Below, piece by piece: positions 43,036 to 51,462 of a stretch of 64,000 nt of DNA. The notes under the pieces are model-generated. The model saw nothing but the letters and a program-made list of their open reading frames with translations. It was not told where the DNA came from and did not search any database. The DNA comes from Gracilibacillus dipsosauri. Its GTDB lineage: Bacteria; Bacillota; Bacilli; Bacillales; Amphibacillaceae. The stretch spans positions 186,001 through 250,000 of the forward strand of contig NZ_QGTD01000008.1 of the NCBI RefSeq assembly GCF_003176895.1, read 5' to 3'. A program made the translations under genes and the position numbers. Position 1 is the first letter of the stretch, and every line of letters starts with the position of its first letter.

Positions 43036-43076
43036 GAGAGATTCTAAGTTGTATTCACCTTAGGTTCTCTTTTTAA
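43036..43076 (+). terminator. Terminator-like hairpin
   Basis: CTAAG and CTTAG with flanking GAGA/TCTC form an imperfect stem followed by CTTTTT. May belong to the decayed gene upstream. Confidence 0.45.
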
Positions 43077-43132
43077 AGGAAAGCGAAACATAATACATGC
43101 AATTACTAATTGTTTTTTATATGCTCGGCAGA

Positions 43133-43172
43133 AAAACAAGGTGACCAATATGATGGTTACCTTGTTTTTGTC
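43133..43172 (+). terminator. Terminator upstream of the Yxd/Bce-type operon
   Basis: AAACAAGGTGACCA pairs with TGGTTACCTTGTTT (one mismatch) around a 6-nt loop, followed by TTGTCTTTTT. It insulates the downstream operon. Confidence 0.8.
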
Positions 43173-43210
43173 TTTTTATTGGTAGATTAAAGAAATTCGA
43201 GACGAATATT

Positions 43211-43263
43211 TAAGGTTAATGTAAGGTTGGGCTAAGTATGCTGTAAGGTTGGCTATGTATAAT
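43211..43263 (+). promoter_or_regulatory. Phased heptamer operator and promoter of the Yxd/Bce-type operon
   Basis: TAAGGTT at 43211, TAAGGTT at 43222, TAAGTAT at 43233 and TAAGGTT at 43244 are spaced exactly 11 bp apart, the geometry of head-to-tail OmpR-family regulator binding. TATAAT lies at 43258-43263 and the heptamers cover the -35 position, which itself has no consensus. This suggests activation by a response regulator, most simply the one encoded at 46609. Binding is inferred. Confidence 0.65.
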
Positions 43264-43298
43264 GAATAAAAGAAAGACAAATGGGAGGGACAGCTACA

Positions 43299-44054
43299 AT
43301 GAAAACAATATTACATGCGAAAAATGTACAAAAAATTTATGGAAGTAAAGGGAATGAACATACAGCGTTAGAAGATGTTAATTTAGAGATAAAAGAAGGA
43401 GAGTTCATAGGGATTATGGGTCCCTCTGGTGCTGGTAAATCAACCTTATTAAATATTATAGCGACAATTGATACACCAACTTCAGGTGAGATTATCGTGG
43501 ATCATCAAGATATTGTCAATATGAATGAAGCACAATTATCTAAATTTCGTCGTGATCGGTTAGGATTTATCTTTCAAGATTACAACTTACTAGATACTTT
43601 GACGGTTAAAGAAAATATTTTACTTCCATTAGCATTAGCGAAAAATTCGTCAAAAGAAATTGATCAGCGTGTTCAAAGCATTGCGGATACATTTGGTATT
43701 CGAGCTATTCTTGACAGTTATCCATATCAAATTTCTGGTGGACAGAAACAACGAACAGCAGCATCAAGAGCCATTGTGACGAATCCAAGTTTAATCTTAG
43801 CGGACGAACCAACTGGAGCTTTGGATTCAAAATCAGCAACAAGCCTTTTAGAAAGCTTAGCAAAGTTAAATGAGGAAAATGGCTCAACCATTATGATGGT
43901 GACGCATGATGCTTATGCAGCTAGCTTCTGTGAACAGATTTTGTTTATTAATGATGGTGGTATTGATGCAAAAATTACGAAAATGAGTCAATCACGAAAG
44001 AAATTTTATCAAAAAATATTAGATGTTCTTGCTTCATTTGGAGGCGATCAATAA
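43299..44054 (+). CDS. Peptide-resistance ABC transporter ATP-binding protein (YxdL/BceA-like)
   Basis: The 251-residue ATPase of the MacB/LolD-like class has Walker A GPSGAGKST, Q-loop FIFQDYNLLDTLTVKENI, signature ISGGQKQR, Walker B LILADEPTGALD and the H-loop MVTHD. It pairs with the FtsX-type permease that begins at the next base. Transporters of this type (Bce, Psd, Yxd) free lipid II-cycle targets from antimicrobial peptides and signal to a kinase. ATG 43299 follows GGGAGGG; upstream ATG 43281 overlaps that site. Confidence 0.92.
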   Translation: MKTILHAKNVQKIYGSKGNEHTALEDVNLEIKEGEFIGIMGPSGAGKSTLLNIIATIDTPTSGEIIVDHQDIVNMNEAQLSKFRRDRLGFIFQDYNLLDTLTVKENILLPLALAKNSSKEIDQRVQSIADTFGIRAILDSYPYQISGGQKQRTAASRAIVTNPSLILADEPTGALDSKSATSLLESLAKLNEENGSTIMMVTHDAYAASFCEQILFINDGGIDAKITKMSQSRKKFYQKILDVLASFGGDQ

Positions 44055-45968
44055 ATGACACTGTTTACAATTGCCGGAAAAAACATGCGAAAAAACTTCA
44101 CTAATTACTTTTTGTATTTCTCATCGATGATCTTTAGTATGGTCATTTATTTTACGTTTGTTTCATTGAAATATGATAAAACGATCGATGCTGCATCAGA
44201 AACATCGGAGAAAATCAGCTCTGCTTTTAATGCAGCGTCGATTGTGTTAATTATTTTTGTTGCTATTTTCATTTGGTATTCTAATTCCTTCTTTACAAGG
44301 AAGCGTAAGAAAGAGGTCGCTCTTTATTCGTTATTAGGTGTACGAAAGAAACAAATCGGAAGAATGCTATTTTATGAAAACTTCTTGATGGGGATTATTG
44401 CACTTGCGATTGGTATTATATTGGGTTCTGTTGTTTCCAAATTATTTGTTGCTATCTTGATGAAGGTAATGGGGTATGATGCCCTTGTTCATTTTTCTAT
44501 TTCAACAGATGCCATCATTAATACGGTGATTGTGTTTATGTTGATAATTGCTGTGACATCTTTTCACGGCTATCGACTCATTTATCGTTTTAAATTAATC
44601 GAGTTATTCCAGGCAGATCAGGAGAGTGAGAGAGAACCAAAAGCATCTATCATAACAGCTATTTTATCAGTGCTTCTTCTAGGCTTCGGTTATTGGTTAG
44701 CACTACAAGATATTTTGCATTCAAAAGTTTGGCAAATGATTGGAATTTTAGTTACGCCACTTTTGATTATAATCGCTGTTATTTTGGGAACCTATTTATT
44801 GTTTAGTACGCTAATCATTTTCTCTTTAAAAAGAGCGCGGAAAAACAAGAAAAAGTTTTGGAATGGTATTAATATCATTAGTATTTCTCAGCTGCTCTAT
44901 CGTATGAAAGGAAATGCTTTTACGTTAACTATTATAGCTGTATTAAGTGCGACAACACTAGTAGCAGTTGGAACGTCATATGGTTTTTACTATAACAATA
45001 AAATAAATGCAGAATTAGCTAATCCCAATAGCATGATGTTCATCGATCAAGACGGAGGTTTAACAAGTCAAGTTAATCGATTAATTGAACAAGATCCAGA
45101 TCATGATCTAGTCTATCATGAATCGATACCAACGATCTCGGCGAGAGTTGATACAACTGTTTTAAATAGTCGTATGGGTCCTGTTGAAGCAATTTATACA
45201 GTTATCTCCAATGAAACGTATAATCACTTATTAGAACTACAAGGCCATACAGATACGCTCACTCTATCAGGAGATCAAGCGATAGCGTTAGATATAAGCT
45301 ACTTTGAAGGGTTATCACCGGAATATGTCGGATCTAATATTGATGTAAATGGAAATGATATTACCTTTACAGAAATGAAAGAATCCAATGTGTTGAATAC
45401 AGGAACTTCAGGTACAACGATTGTAGTTAGTGATGAAATGTTTGATAAAGTGTCTGTAGATGCTGAACTTGGTACAATGGAGGCATACAAAGTAACAGGT
45501 GAAGCAAAAGCCAAAAACCTAAATGAATCGATTCAATCAATTATGCCTGAGGAAGCAAATTTTACAAGCTTTTATCAAGTTTATAGTCAAGGAATGGAAT
45601 CAACAGGTCTATTTATTTTTATCGGATGTTTCTTAGGATTAGTGTTCCTTAGTGCAACAGGTAGTATTATATACTTTAAACAACTCACAGAAGCAACAGC
45701 CGACAGGGGACGTTACAATATTTTGCAAAAAATGGGTGTTGATAAAAAAGAAATTAAAAAATCTATTAACAAACAAGTATTCTTTATCTTCGCACTACCA
45801 TTGGTAACAGGTATAGTACACAGTGTCGTAGCATTAATAGCGATCAATAGTATACTACAGTTAAATATATGGCTACCTATATTGATTAGTACGATCATTT
45901 ATATATTGATTTATATTATTTATTATTTTATGACAGTAAGAAATTACTATAAAATTGTGACGAAATAA
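44055..45968 (+). CDS. FtsX-type ABC permease of the Bce/Yxd family
   Basis: The 637-residue permease begins MTLFTIAGKNMRKNFTNYFLYF, typical of BceB/YxdM. About ten membrane helices are expected: an N-terminal FtsX unit (about 15-290), then a large extracellular domain (about 320-520) that in the family recognises peptides, and three C-terminal helices. RKRKKEVALYSLLGVRKKQIGRMLFYE is the usual cytoplasmic coupling region. Directly abuts the ATPase gene. Confidence 0.92.
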   Translation: MTLFTIAGKNMRKNFTNYFLYFSSMIFSMVIYFTFVSLKYDKTIDAASETSEKISSAFNAASIVLIIFVAIFIWYSNSFFTRKRKKEVALYSLLGVRKKQIGRMLFYENFLMGIIALAIGIILGSVVSKLFVAILMKVMGYDALVHFSISTDAIINTVIVFMLIIAVTSFHGYRLIYRFKLIELFQADQESEREPKASIITAILSVLLLGFGYWLALQDILHSKVWQMIGILVTPLLIIIAVILGTYLLFSTLIIFSLKRARKNKKKFWNGINIISISQLLYRMKGNAFTLTIIAVLSATTLVAVGTSYGFYYNNKINAELANPNSMMFIDQDGGLTSQVNRLIEQDPDHDLVYHESIPTISARVDTTVLNSRMGPVEAIYTVISNETYNHLLELQGHTDTLTLSGDQAIALDISYFEGLSPEYVGSNIDVNGNDITFTEMKESNVLNTGTSGTTIVVSDEMFDKVSVDAELGTMEAYKVTGEAKAKNLNESIQSIMPEEANFTSFYQVYSQGMESTGLFIFIGCFLGLVFLSATGSIIYFKQLTEATADRGRYNILQKMGVDKKEIKKSINKQVFFIFALPLVTGIVHSVVALIAINSILQLNIWLPILISTIIYILIYIIYYFMTVRNYYKIVTK

Positions 45969-45987
45969 AACGATGAGGTGGATAAAC

Positions 45988-46347
45988 ATGAAAAAAATAG
46001 TTATTACTTTAGGGGTCATTGTTATTCTTTTACTAGGTGGTTTATTATTTTTACAAAATGTGAACACGAATAGATTAGGAGCAGATTCCTTTTACACGCA
46101 AATAATTGGAGACGGTGAACCGATTGAGAGTAAGGCAAGCAATGGTGAAATTTATACAAACTATCAATACAGTTTACTGGGCTATGATGAAGAGGGTAAT
46201 GAAATAACCTTAGACTTCAACGCAGCCAAACAACTTCGTCAAGGAGCGTTTTTACAAGTCTTTATAAAAGATGATAAAGGGGTAACATCTTACCAAGAGG
46301 TAAAAAAAGACGAAATACCAGAACAAGCACTAGAACAATTGCAGTAA
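45988..46347 (+). CDS. YxeA family protein (DUF1093)
   Basis: The 119-residue protein has an N-terminal signal/anchor helix (about 3-22) and a small beta-rich domain with RLGADSFYTQI, ESKASNGEIYTNYQYSLLGYDEEGNEITLDF and RQGAFLQVFIKDDKGV, as in YxeA. In B. subtilis yxeA follows yxdLM and is induced with it; its function is unknown. ATG 45988 follows GAGGTGG. Confidence 0.88.
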   Translation: MKKIVITLGVIVILLLGGLLFLQNVNTNRLGADSFYTQIIGDGEPIESKASNGEIYTNYQYSLLGYDEEGNEITLDFNAAKQLRQGAFLQVFIKDDKGVTSYQEVKKDEIPEQALEQLQ

Positions 46348-46503
46348 AATGAAAATAGCTTTTTTCCACTTTATTGAAGATGTTCGCATGCACATCACTA
46401 CGGAAAACACAATGCTTTCCACAGGCATGGCGTCAACAAGACGATTGGCAGAGTGGATTTTCATTTGCAAACAATGAGTAGTAAATGAATGAAACATTTG
46501 ATT

Positions 46504-46565
46504 ATCCGAACAAGCTGATTCAGTGAAGTAATACTAGCAATCAACTCGTTCGGATTTTCTTTTTG
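46504..46565 (+). terminator. Terminator between yxeA-like gene and the response regulator gene
   Basis: ATCCGAAC...TGATT pairs with AATCA...GTTCGGAT around a loop of about 20 nt, followed by TTTCTTTTTG. It separates the transporter transcript from the two-component genes. Confidence 0.65.
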
Positions 46566-46608
46566 TTTTATTTGTCTTGTATAATAGAAAGACAAGGAGG
46601 GTGTGAAG

Positions 46609-47322
46609 TTGAATTTACATAATAAAAACGTGTTGATAATAGATGATGAAGAAGATTTATTGAAATTATTACAAACAGTATTACAAAAGGAAGGGATCCA
46701 ACAAGTTGTTACGGCATCGAACGTGGAAGATGGAATGGGCTTATTTCATGAAACAAATCCAGACCTTGTTTTGTTAGATATAATGTTACCTGATGGCGAA
46801 GGATATGATGTGTGTAAACAAATTAGGCAAGTATCCAATGTGCCTATTCTATTTATTTCTGCCAAAATAGAGGAGGTAGACAGAATCCTTGGATTCGCAA
46901 TTGGTGGAGATGACTACATCACGAAGCCATTTAGTGTAAAAGAAGTCGCTTACCGAGTAAAGGCGCAACTGAGAAGAGCTGATTATAGCATGCTGTCTCA
47001 AAGTGAAGAACCGATTATAAAGGTTGGTCCTTTTGAGTTAAATGAGGATAATGCAATCTTAACGAAAAATGATAAGGTAATCGAGCTAAAACCGAAAGAA
47101 TTAGGGTTAATGAAATATTTTTTGCAACATGTTAATAAGGTTGTTAGTAAAGAAAGGCTATACGATACGGTTTGGGGAGAAGATTACTTCGGGTCTGACA
47201 ATACGGTGATGGTGCACATTAGACGGCTTAGAGAAAAAATTGAAAAGGACCCATCTAACCCTCATTATTTAATTACGGTAAAAGGGTTAGGTTATAAATT
47301 CGTAATAGAGGATGAATCATAG
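46609..47322 (+). CDS. OmpR/PhoB-family response regulator
   Basis: The 237-residue regulator has an N-terminal receiver domain (IIDDEED acid pocket, phosphoacceptor Asp57 in LLDIMLPDG, FISAK, TKPF with the conserved Lys) and a C-terminal winged-helix DNA-binding domain (KPKELGLMKYFLQHVNKVVS, NTVMVHIRRLREKIEKDP, KGLGYKF). The TTG at 46609 is 8 bp after AAGGAGG; a GTG at 46603 is too close. It abuts the kinase gene and is the best candidate to bind the heptamers at 43211. Confidence 0.92.
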   Translation: MNLHNKNVLIIDDEEDLLKLLQTVLQKEGIQQVVTASNVEDGMGLFHETNPDLVLLDIMLPDGEGYDVCKQIRQVSNVPILFISAKIEEVDRILGFAIGGDDYITKPFSVKEVAYRVKAQLRRADYSMLSQSEEPIIKVGPFELNEDNAILTKNDKVIELKPKELGLMKYFLQHVNKVVSKERLYDTVWGEDYFGSDNTVMVHIRRLREKIEKDPSNPHYLITVKGLGYKFVIEDES

Positions 47323-48729
47323 ATGAAATGGCGGTTAACAGGAGAATATTTAGTGTCTGCAGTAATAATTGTCATACTAGTTATTCTTATCAACATGTTT
47401 ATGGTCCTTTCACTGTTAATCATTCAAGTAAGGTTTGATATACCTATTTTCCAGGATAATGAACCATCAGCTGAACAATTCACAAGGGAATTTCAATCTT
47501 ACCTGACAGTGGAGAATCACGATGTGCAAATTGATCAGGATGGTAAAAAGGCGTTAACCGATCAAAATGCATGGATCCAAGTGTTAGATGAGAATGGACA
47601 AGTCATTACTGGTTATAGAGAACCAGAGACCTTACCACAACATTACACACCAGCAGATATCATTCAGCATTACAAATATCAAGAAGTCGATGCACAGACA
47701 ACCGTTTTTGTCGGAGAAAAAGCCGGCTACAGCTATTTGATGGGGATGGAAAACCCCGATATTAATCGCTTTGTGTTAACATCTGATAACCGGAATATTT
47801 TTCAAGGTATCAAGGTGTTTCTCGGTATTTTAGTCATAGATATTATCGTTGCCTTATTGATTGGTTATATCTTTAGTACACGTCTAATGAAGCCAATTAA
47901 TCGCGTGATCGATGGTATTAAACAATTAGCAAATAAAGATTATTCGGTAGACTACCGGCCAAATGGCGTGTATAAAAAAGTTTTTTATAATATGAATATT
48001 CTCTCCAGGCAGTTAAAGGCAAATGAACGCGCGCGCGAAAAAACAGAGCAAATGCGTGAAGAGTGGTTAGCAAATATATCTCATGATATTAAAACACCTT
48101 TATCTTCTATTAAAGGTTATGCAGAATTGATGAAAGATCCAGACTATAACATCTCATTAGAAGAGATGAATGAATATGCGGAGATAATTGAGCAAAAATC
48201 TGCCTATATCAAGGATGTTATGGATGATCTGCATTTAACGACGAAATTAAAGAACAATACACTAGTCTTAAATAAGCAAGAAACGAATATGGTCGCGTTG
48301 TTACGAAATTGTGTGATTGATATTTTAAATGATCCACAATATGTAAACGCCCATATTGCTTTTCATGTTAAACAAGATCATATTCCGATGAAAGTAGATC
48401 AAACGTTAATAAAGCGAGCGATTAACAATTTAATCTATAACGCACTTGTTCACAATACAGAAAAAGTCAATATTGATGTTAGTATAAAGGTAGACGAACA
48501 TCATCTATCTATTCAAATAAATGATGATGGAAATGGAATTGACCAAACAGAATTAGATAGAATATTTGACCGTTATTACCGAGGTACTAATACTGGTGAA
48601 CGACATAAAGGATCAGGTTTAGGAATGGCAATCGCCAAAGATGTGATAGAAGAGCATCAAGGTGAAATAACAGTAGTTAGTGAAGTAGGAAAGGGTACAG
48701 AAATTATGATTAATTTTAATTTGCAATGA
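47323..48729 (+). CDS. Sensor histidine kinase with large extracellular domain
   Basis: The 468-residue kinase has TM1 (about 10-36), an extracellular region of about 125 residues (about 38-163), TM2 (about 164-186), HAMP (about 187-240), HisKA with His254 in ANISHDIKTPLSSIKGYAE, and HATPase_c (NLIYNAL N-box, DDGNGID, RYYRG, GSGLGMAIAKD). Kinases normally paired with Bce/Yxd transporters are intramembrane-sensing with almost no extracellular loop. This one is built to bind a ligand directly. Confidence 0.92.
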   Translation: MKWRLTGEYLVSAVIIVILVILINMFMVLSLLIIQVRFDIPIFQDNEPSAEQFTREFQSYLTVENHDVQIDQDGKKALTDQNAWIQVLDENGQVITGYREPETLPQHYTPADIIQHYKYQEVDAQTTVFVGEKAGYSYLMGMENPDINRFVLTSDNRNIFQGIKVFLGILVIDIIVALLIGYIFSTRLMKPINRVIDGIKQLANKDYSVDYRPNGVYKKVFYNMNILSRQLKANERAREKTEQMREEWLANISHDIKTPLSSIKGYAELMKDPDYNISLEEMNEYAEIIEQKSAYIKDVMDDLHLTTKLKNNTLVLNKQETNMVALLRNCVIDILNDPQYVNAHIAFHVKQDHIPMKVDQTLIKRAINNLIYNALVHNTEKVNIDVSIKVDEHHLSIQINDDGNGIDQTELDRIFDRYYRGTNTGERHKGSGLGMAIAKDVIEEHQGEITVVSEVGKGTEIMINFNLQ

Positions 48730-49049
48730 AAGATCACCTTTGAAATGCACTCTAAATCCTCTTCCTCTATTCCCTGAAACTTCTAGGATTATTGGTTTTT
48801 ACAACGTCATCGTGATATGAATCGTTTACACTTAATTGGACAAGTTAGTTAGTCAGATAGACTTGGTTCAAATAAAAGCCGAGAAGTTTTTATAGACCTG
48901 AAGAGTGAGAAGAAGCTTATCTAAATAATTTAAGGAGTAAATAGTGCAACTGTATGCATCTGGTAACCCCCGTGCAAAAATTATTAAAGAATATGAACTT
49001 ACGCCCTGATCCTCGATAAGTGGGTATTTTCTTTCATGATAATATTCAT

Positions 49050-49079
49050 TTGCTGTATCAAATAAACTTCTAGTATAAT
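49050..49079 (+). promoter_or_regulatory. Promoter of yrrS-mtnN
   Basis: TTGCTG at 49050-49055 and TATAAT at 49074-49079, 18-bp spacer. The preceding gap (48730-49049) shows no gene, hairpin or repeat that I could support. Confidence 0.65.
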
Positions 49080-49101
49080 AAGCAAATAGGAGGTTTTGTC
49101 T

Positions 49102-49758
49102 ATGTCAGAGGAATGGGAAAGCCAAACTAGAAAAAATCGATACGTTAAAAAAAGAAAAAACACAAAATTAATCACAGGACTAAGTATTGTTGGTATTATA
49201 TTGATCGCCATACTCATTTTCATGCTCATCTTTGGTGGGGATGATGAGAAAGATCAGAAAGAAGAGAACAATCAACCAACCGAACAACAAGAGCAACAAG
49301 ATCAAGATCAACAGCAAGAACAAGAAGATAATAGTGGAACAGAAGATCAAAATAATGAAGAGATGGATGAGAGCCCTAACCAACAAGAAGATCAAGCTTC
49401 CGATAGTGAGGGTGAAGTAGAAACAAACCCGGTAGAATCAGAGGATGAAAATGTCTCCGAAGCATATGAGGGGAATTGGGATCCCGTTGGAACTGTTCAG
49501 GAGGGCCCACATACGACAAGTTATGATGATGGCTCAGTAGACCGTCAGGAAATGAGTAAAGCAGTCGAAGTAGCGACAGGCATCCCTGCGGAAGAACAAA
49601 CGATTTGGTGGGTAGGAAGAGCTGGAGACCAATCGGTAGAATACACAGTAAGTAGAAAGGATGAAGAAACTACTTATCGTGTCCACCTTACTTGGATCGA
49701 AAATGAAGGATGGAAACCGACATTAGTAGAACAATTAATAGAGAATAAACATAAATAA
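49102..49758 (+). CDS. YrrS-like DUF1510 membrane-anchored protein
   Basis: The 218-residue protein has a basic N-terminus, one membrane helix (about 26-46), a low-complexity Gln/Glu/Asn/Asp-rich linker (about 50-118) and a C-terminal globular DUF1510 domain ([41 protein letters not shown]). In B. subtilis yrrS lies close to mtnN beside the PBP gene pbpI. No penicillin-binding protein is present here. ATG 49102 follows AGGAGG. Confidence 0.9.
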   Translation: MSEEWESQTRKNRYVKKRKNTKLITGLSIVGIILIAILIFMLIFGGDDEKDQKEENNQPTEQQEQQDQDQQQEQEDNSGTEDQNNEEMDESPNQQEDQASDSEGEVETNPVESEDENVSEAYEGNWDPVGTVQEGPHTTSYDDGSVDRQEMSKAVEVATGIPAEEQTIWWVGRAGDQSVEYTVSRKDEETTYRVHLTWIENEGWKPTLVEQLIENKHK

Positions 49759-49790
49759 TAACAAAGAGATACTTTTTGGGAGGGATCATC

Positions 49791-50480
49791 ATGATCGGCA
49801 TTATTGGAGCAATGGATGAAGAAATAGAATTATTAAAAACAAAAATGGAAATCGATGAACATCTCGTAATAGCCAATAGTCACTTTTTTATTGGTAAGCT
49901 GGAGGGAAAAGAGGTTGTCCTATTAAAATCAGGCATTGGAAAAGTCAATGCCGCAATGACTACAACCATTCTTTTTGAAAGGTTTCACCCAGAGTATGTG
50001 ATAAATACTGGATCAGCAGGAGGATTTCATCATGACTTAGAGGTCGGGGATATCGTCATTTCCACTGAGGTCGTTCACCACGATGTAGATGTTACAGCAT
50101 TCGATTATGAATATGGACAATTACCAGGTATGCCAGAAAGATTTTTATCTGACCCAATTTTAATGGAAAAAGCCATGCTAGCAGCTAAGAATATTCAAGA
50201 AATCCAAGCAATGAAGGGTCTTATCTCTACGGGAGATACATTTATGCAGGATGAGGACAAGGTGTCTTTTGTTAGAGAGAAATTTCCTAATCTGATTGCT
50301 GCCGAAATGGAAGCTGCAGCTGTTGCACAAGTATGTTACCAGTATGAAACACCTTTTGTGATTATTCGTGCATTATCTGATATTGCAGGGAAGGAATCTT
50401 CTGTTTCCTTTGATTCATTTTTAGTAAAGGCCGCTGAGAATGCAGCAAATCTAATTATGGATGTTATTAAAAGCTCATAA
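49791..50480 (+). CDS. mtnN: 5'-methylthioadenosine/S-adenosylhomocysteine nucleosidase
   Basis: MtnN (Pfs) cleaves adenine from methylthioadenosine, S-adenosylhomocysteine and 5'-deoxyadenosine, feeding methionine salvage and AI-2 synthesis. The 229-residue protein has [24 protein letters not shown], the STGDTFMQD segment, the ribose-binding [14 protein letters not shown] and the catalytic Asp in [12 protein letters not shown] 49791 follows GGGAGGG. Confidence 0.97.
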   Translation: MIGIIGAMDEEIELLKTKMEIDEHLVIANSHFFIGKLEGKEVVLLKSGIGKVNAAMTTTILFERFHPEYVINTGSAGGFHHDLEVGDIVISTEVVHHDVDVTAFDYEYGQLPGMPERFLSDPILMEKAMLAAKNIQEIQAMKGLISTGDTFMQDEDKVSFVREKFPNLIAAEMEAAAVAQVCYQYETPFVIIRALSDIAGKESSVSFDSFLVKAAENAANLIMDVIKSS

Positions 50481-50487
50481 CAAATAG

Positions 50488-50526
50488 GAAAAAGCAGTGG
50501 GAAAAGAAATCCTACTGCTTTTTCCT
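50488..50526. terminator. Bidirectional terminator between mtnN and sigK
   Basis: GGAAAAAGCAGTGGG pairs with CCTACTGCTTTTTCC (one mismatch) around AAAAGAAAT. T-runs on both strands serve both convergent genes. Confidence 0.85.
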
Positions 50527-50529
50527 TTG

Positions 50530-51231
50530 CTATTTTTTTAATTCATTACGGTAATATTCATGAAATACTTTCATTAATGCTCTTTTTTCAATTCTAGAGA
50601 CATAACTTCTGGAGATATTGAGCTTTTTCGCAATTTCACGTTGTGTTAGTTCGTCTTTATTTCCTAAGCCAAATCTGGCAATTATAACTTCTTTTTCCCT
50701 ACTGTCTAATACACGTAAGTATTTTTGTACCTTTTCAAGCTCCATGTGCAATTGTATCGCTTCGGTAATGTCTTCATTTTCTGCTTCTAGGATATCCATT
50801 AAGCTAATCTCATTTCCTTCTTTATCCTGCCCAATAGGATCATGAAGAGATACATCTTTTTTGGTTTTCTTAATTGCACGCAAATGCATGAGGATTTCAT
50901 TTTCGATACAACGAGCAGCATAAGTAGCTAGTTTCGTCCCTTTTCCGCTCGAGAAGCTTTCAATTCCTTTAATTAGCCCAATTGTACCGATTGAGATTAA
51001 ATCCTCAGCGTCCTCACCGGTGTTTTCAAATTTTTTGACGATATGTGCAACAAGTCGAAGATTATGTTCAATTAATTTATTACGTGCCTCATCATCTCCT
51101 TGTTGCATTCGTTCAATCATTTCTGCCTCTTCCTGTGGTGGAAGTGGTTGTGGAAAGGTATTATTTTTAACATAGGCAACAAAGAACAATGCCTCTTTAA
51201 TAAGTGCAATAATACCGAACAAGATTGACAA
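50530..51231 (-). CDS. sigK: Sporulation sigma factor SigK (uninterrupted)
   Basis: SigK directs late mother-cell transcription. The 233-residue protein has the hydrophobic pro-sequence ([25 protein letters not shown], about 3-27) removed by SpoIVFB, then sigma region 2 ([43 protein letters not shown]) and region 4 ([25 protein letters not shown]). The gene is continuous, with no skin-type insertion. The TTG start at 51231 has GGAGG at 8 bp. Confidence 0.95.
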   Translation of the reverse strand: MSILFGIIALIKEALFFVAYVKNNTFPQPLPPQEEAEMIERMQQGDDEARNKLIEHNLRLVAHIVKKFENTGEDAEDLISIGTIGLIKGIESFSSGKGTKLATYAARCIENEILMHLRAIKKTKKDVSLHDPIGQDKEGNEISLMDILEAENEDITEAIQLHMELEKVQKYLRVLDSREKEVIIARFGLGNKDELTQREIAKKLNISRSYVSRIEKRALMKVFHEYYRNELKK

Positions 51232-51267
51232 TCTAACACCTCCTCACTAGGTATACGCCCATATTTC

Positions 51268-51275
51268 ATTGTATG
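51268..51275 (-). promoter_or_regulatory. Candidate SigE/SigK -10 element of sigK
   Basis: On the minus strand CATACAAT lies about 37 bp before the start codon, matching the -10 shared by SigE and SigK promoters (CATA--AT). The -35 is not clear. Confidence 0.4.
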
Positions 51276-51400
51276 TCGACATGTTGTCCATTGTGCTAGT
51301 GGATTTATGGTGGACTGTAATCCTGTGTTATTGTTTCGGACGCTAAAAAGTAGAAAAGGGCAAATTATCACTAATTAGTTATAATAATCAAATTATTCCT

Positions 51401-51428
51401 TTGGTAAAAGCCTGTTAAAAAGTATAAT
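51401..51428 (+). promoter_or_regulatory. Promoter of the second two-component system
   Basis: TTGGTA at 51401-51406 and TATAAT at 51423-51428, 16-bp spacer, giving a TSS near 51435. Confidence 0.55.
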
Positions 51429-51462
51429 AATGTTATTACCATATATGATTGGACGTGTGATT

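Noticed and set aside
48730-49049. Possible gene or RNA between the kinase and yrrS
   Set aside because: Several short open stretches but no start with ribosome site, no strong hairpin and no repeat; left as unexplained intergenic sequence.
49180-49420. Extra ORFs on both strands within the yrrS-like gene
   Set aside because: They are out-of-frame shadows of the Gln/Glu-rich low-complexity linker.
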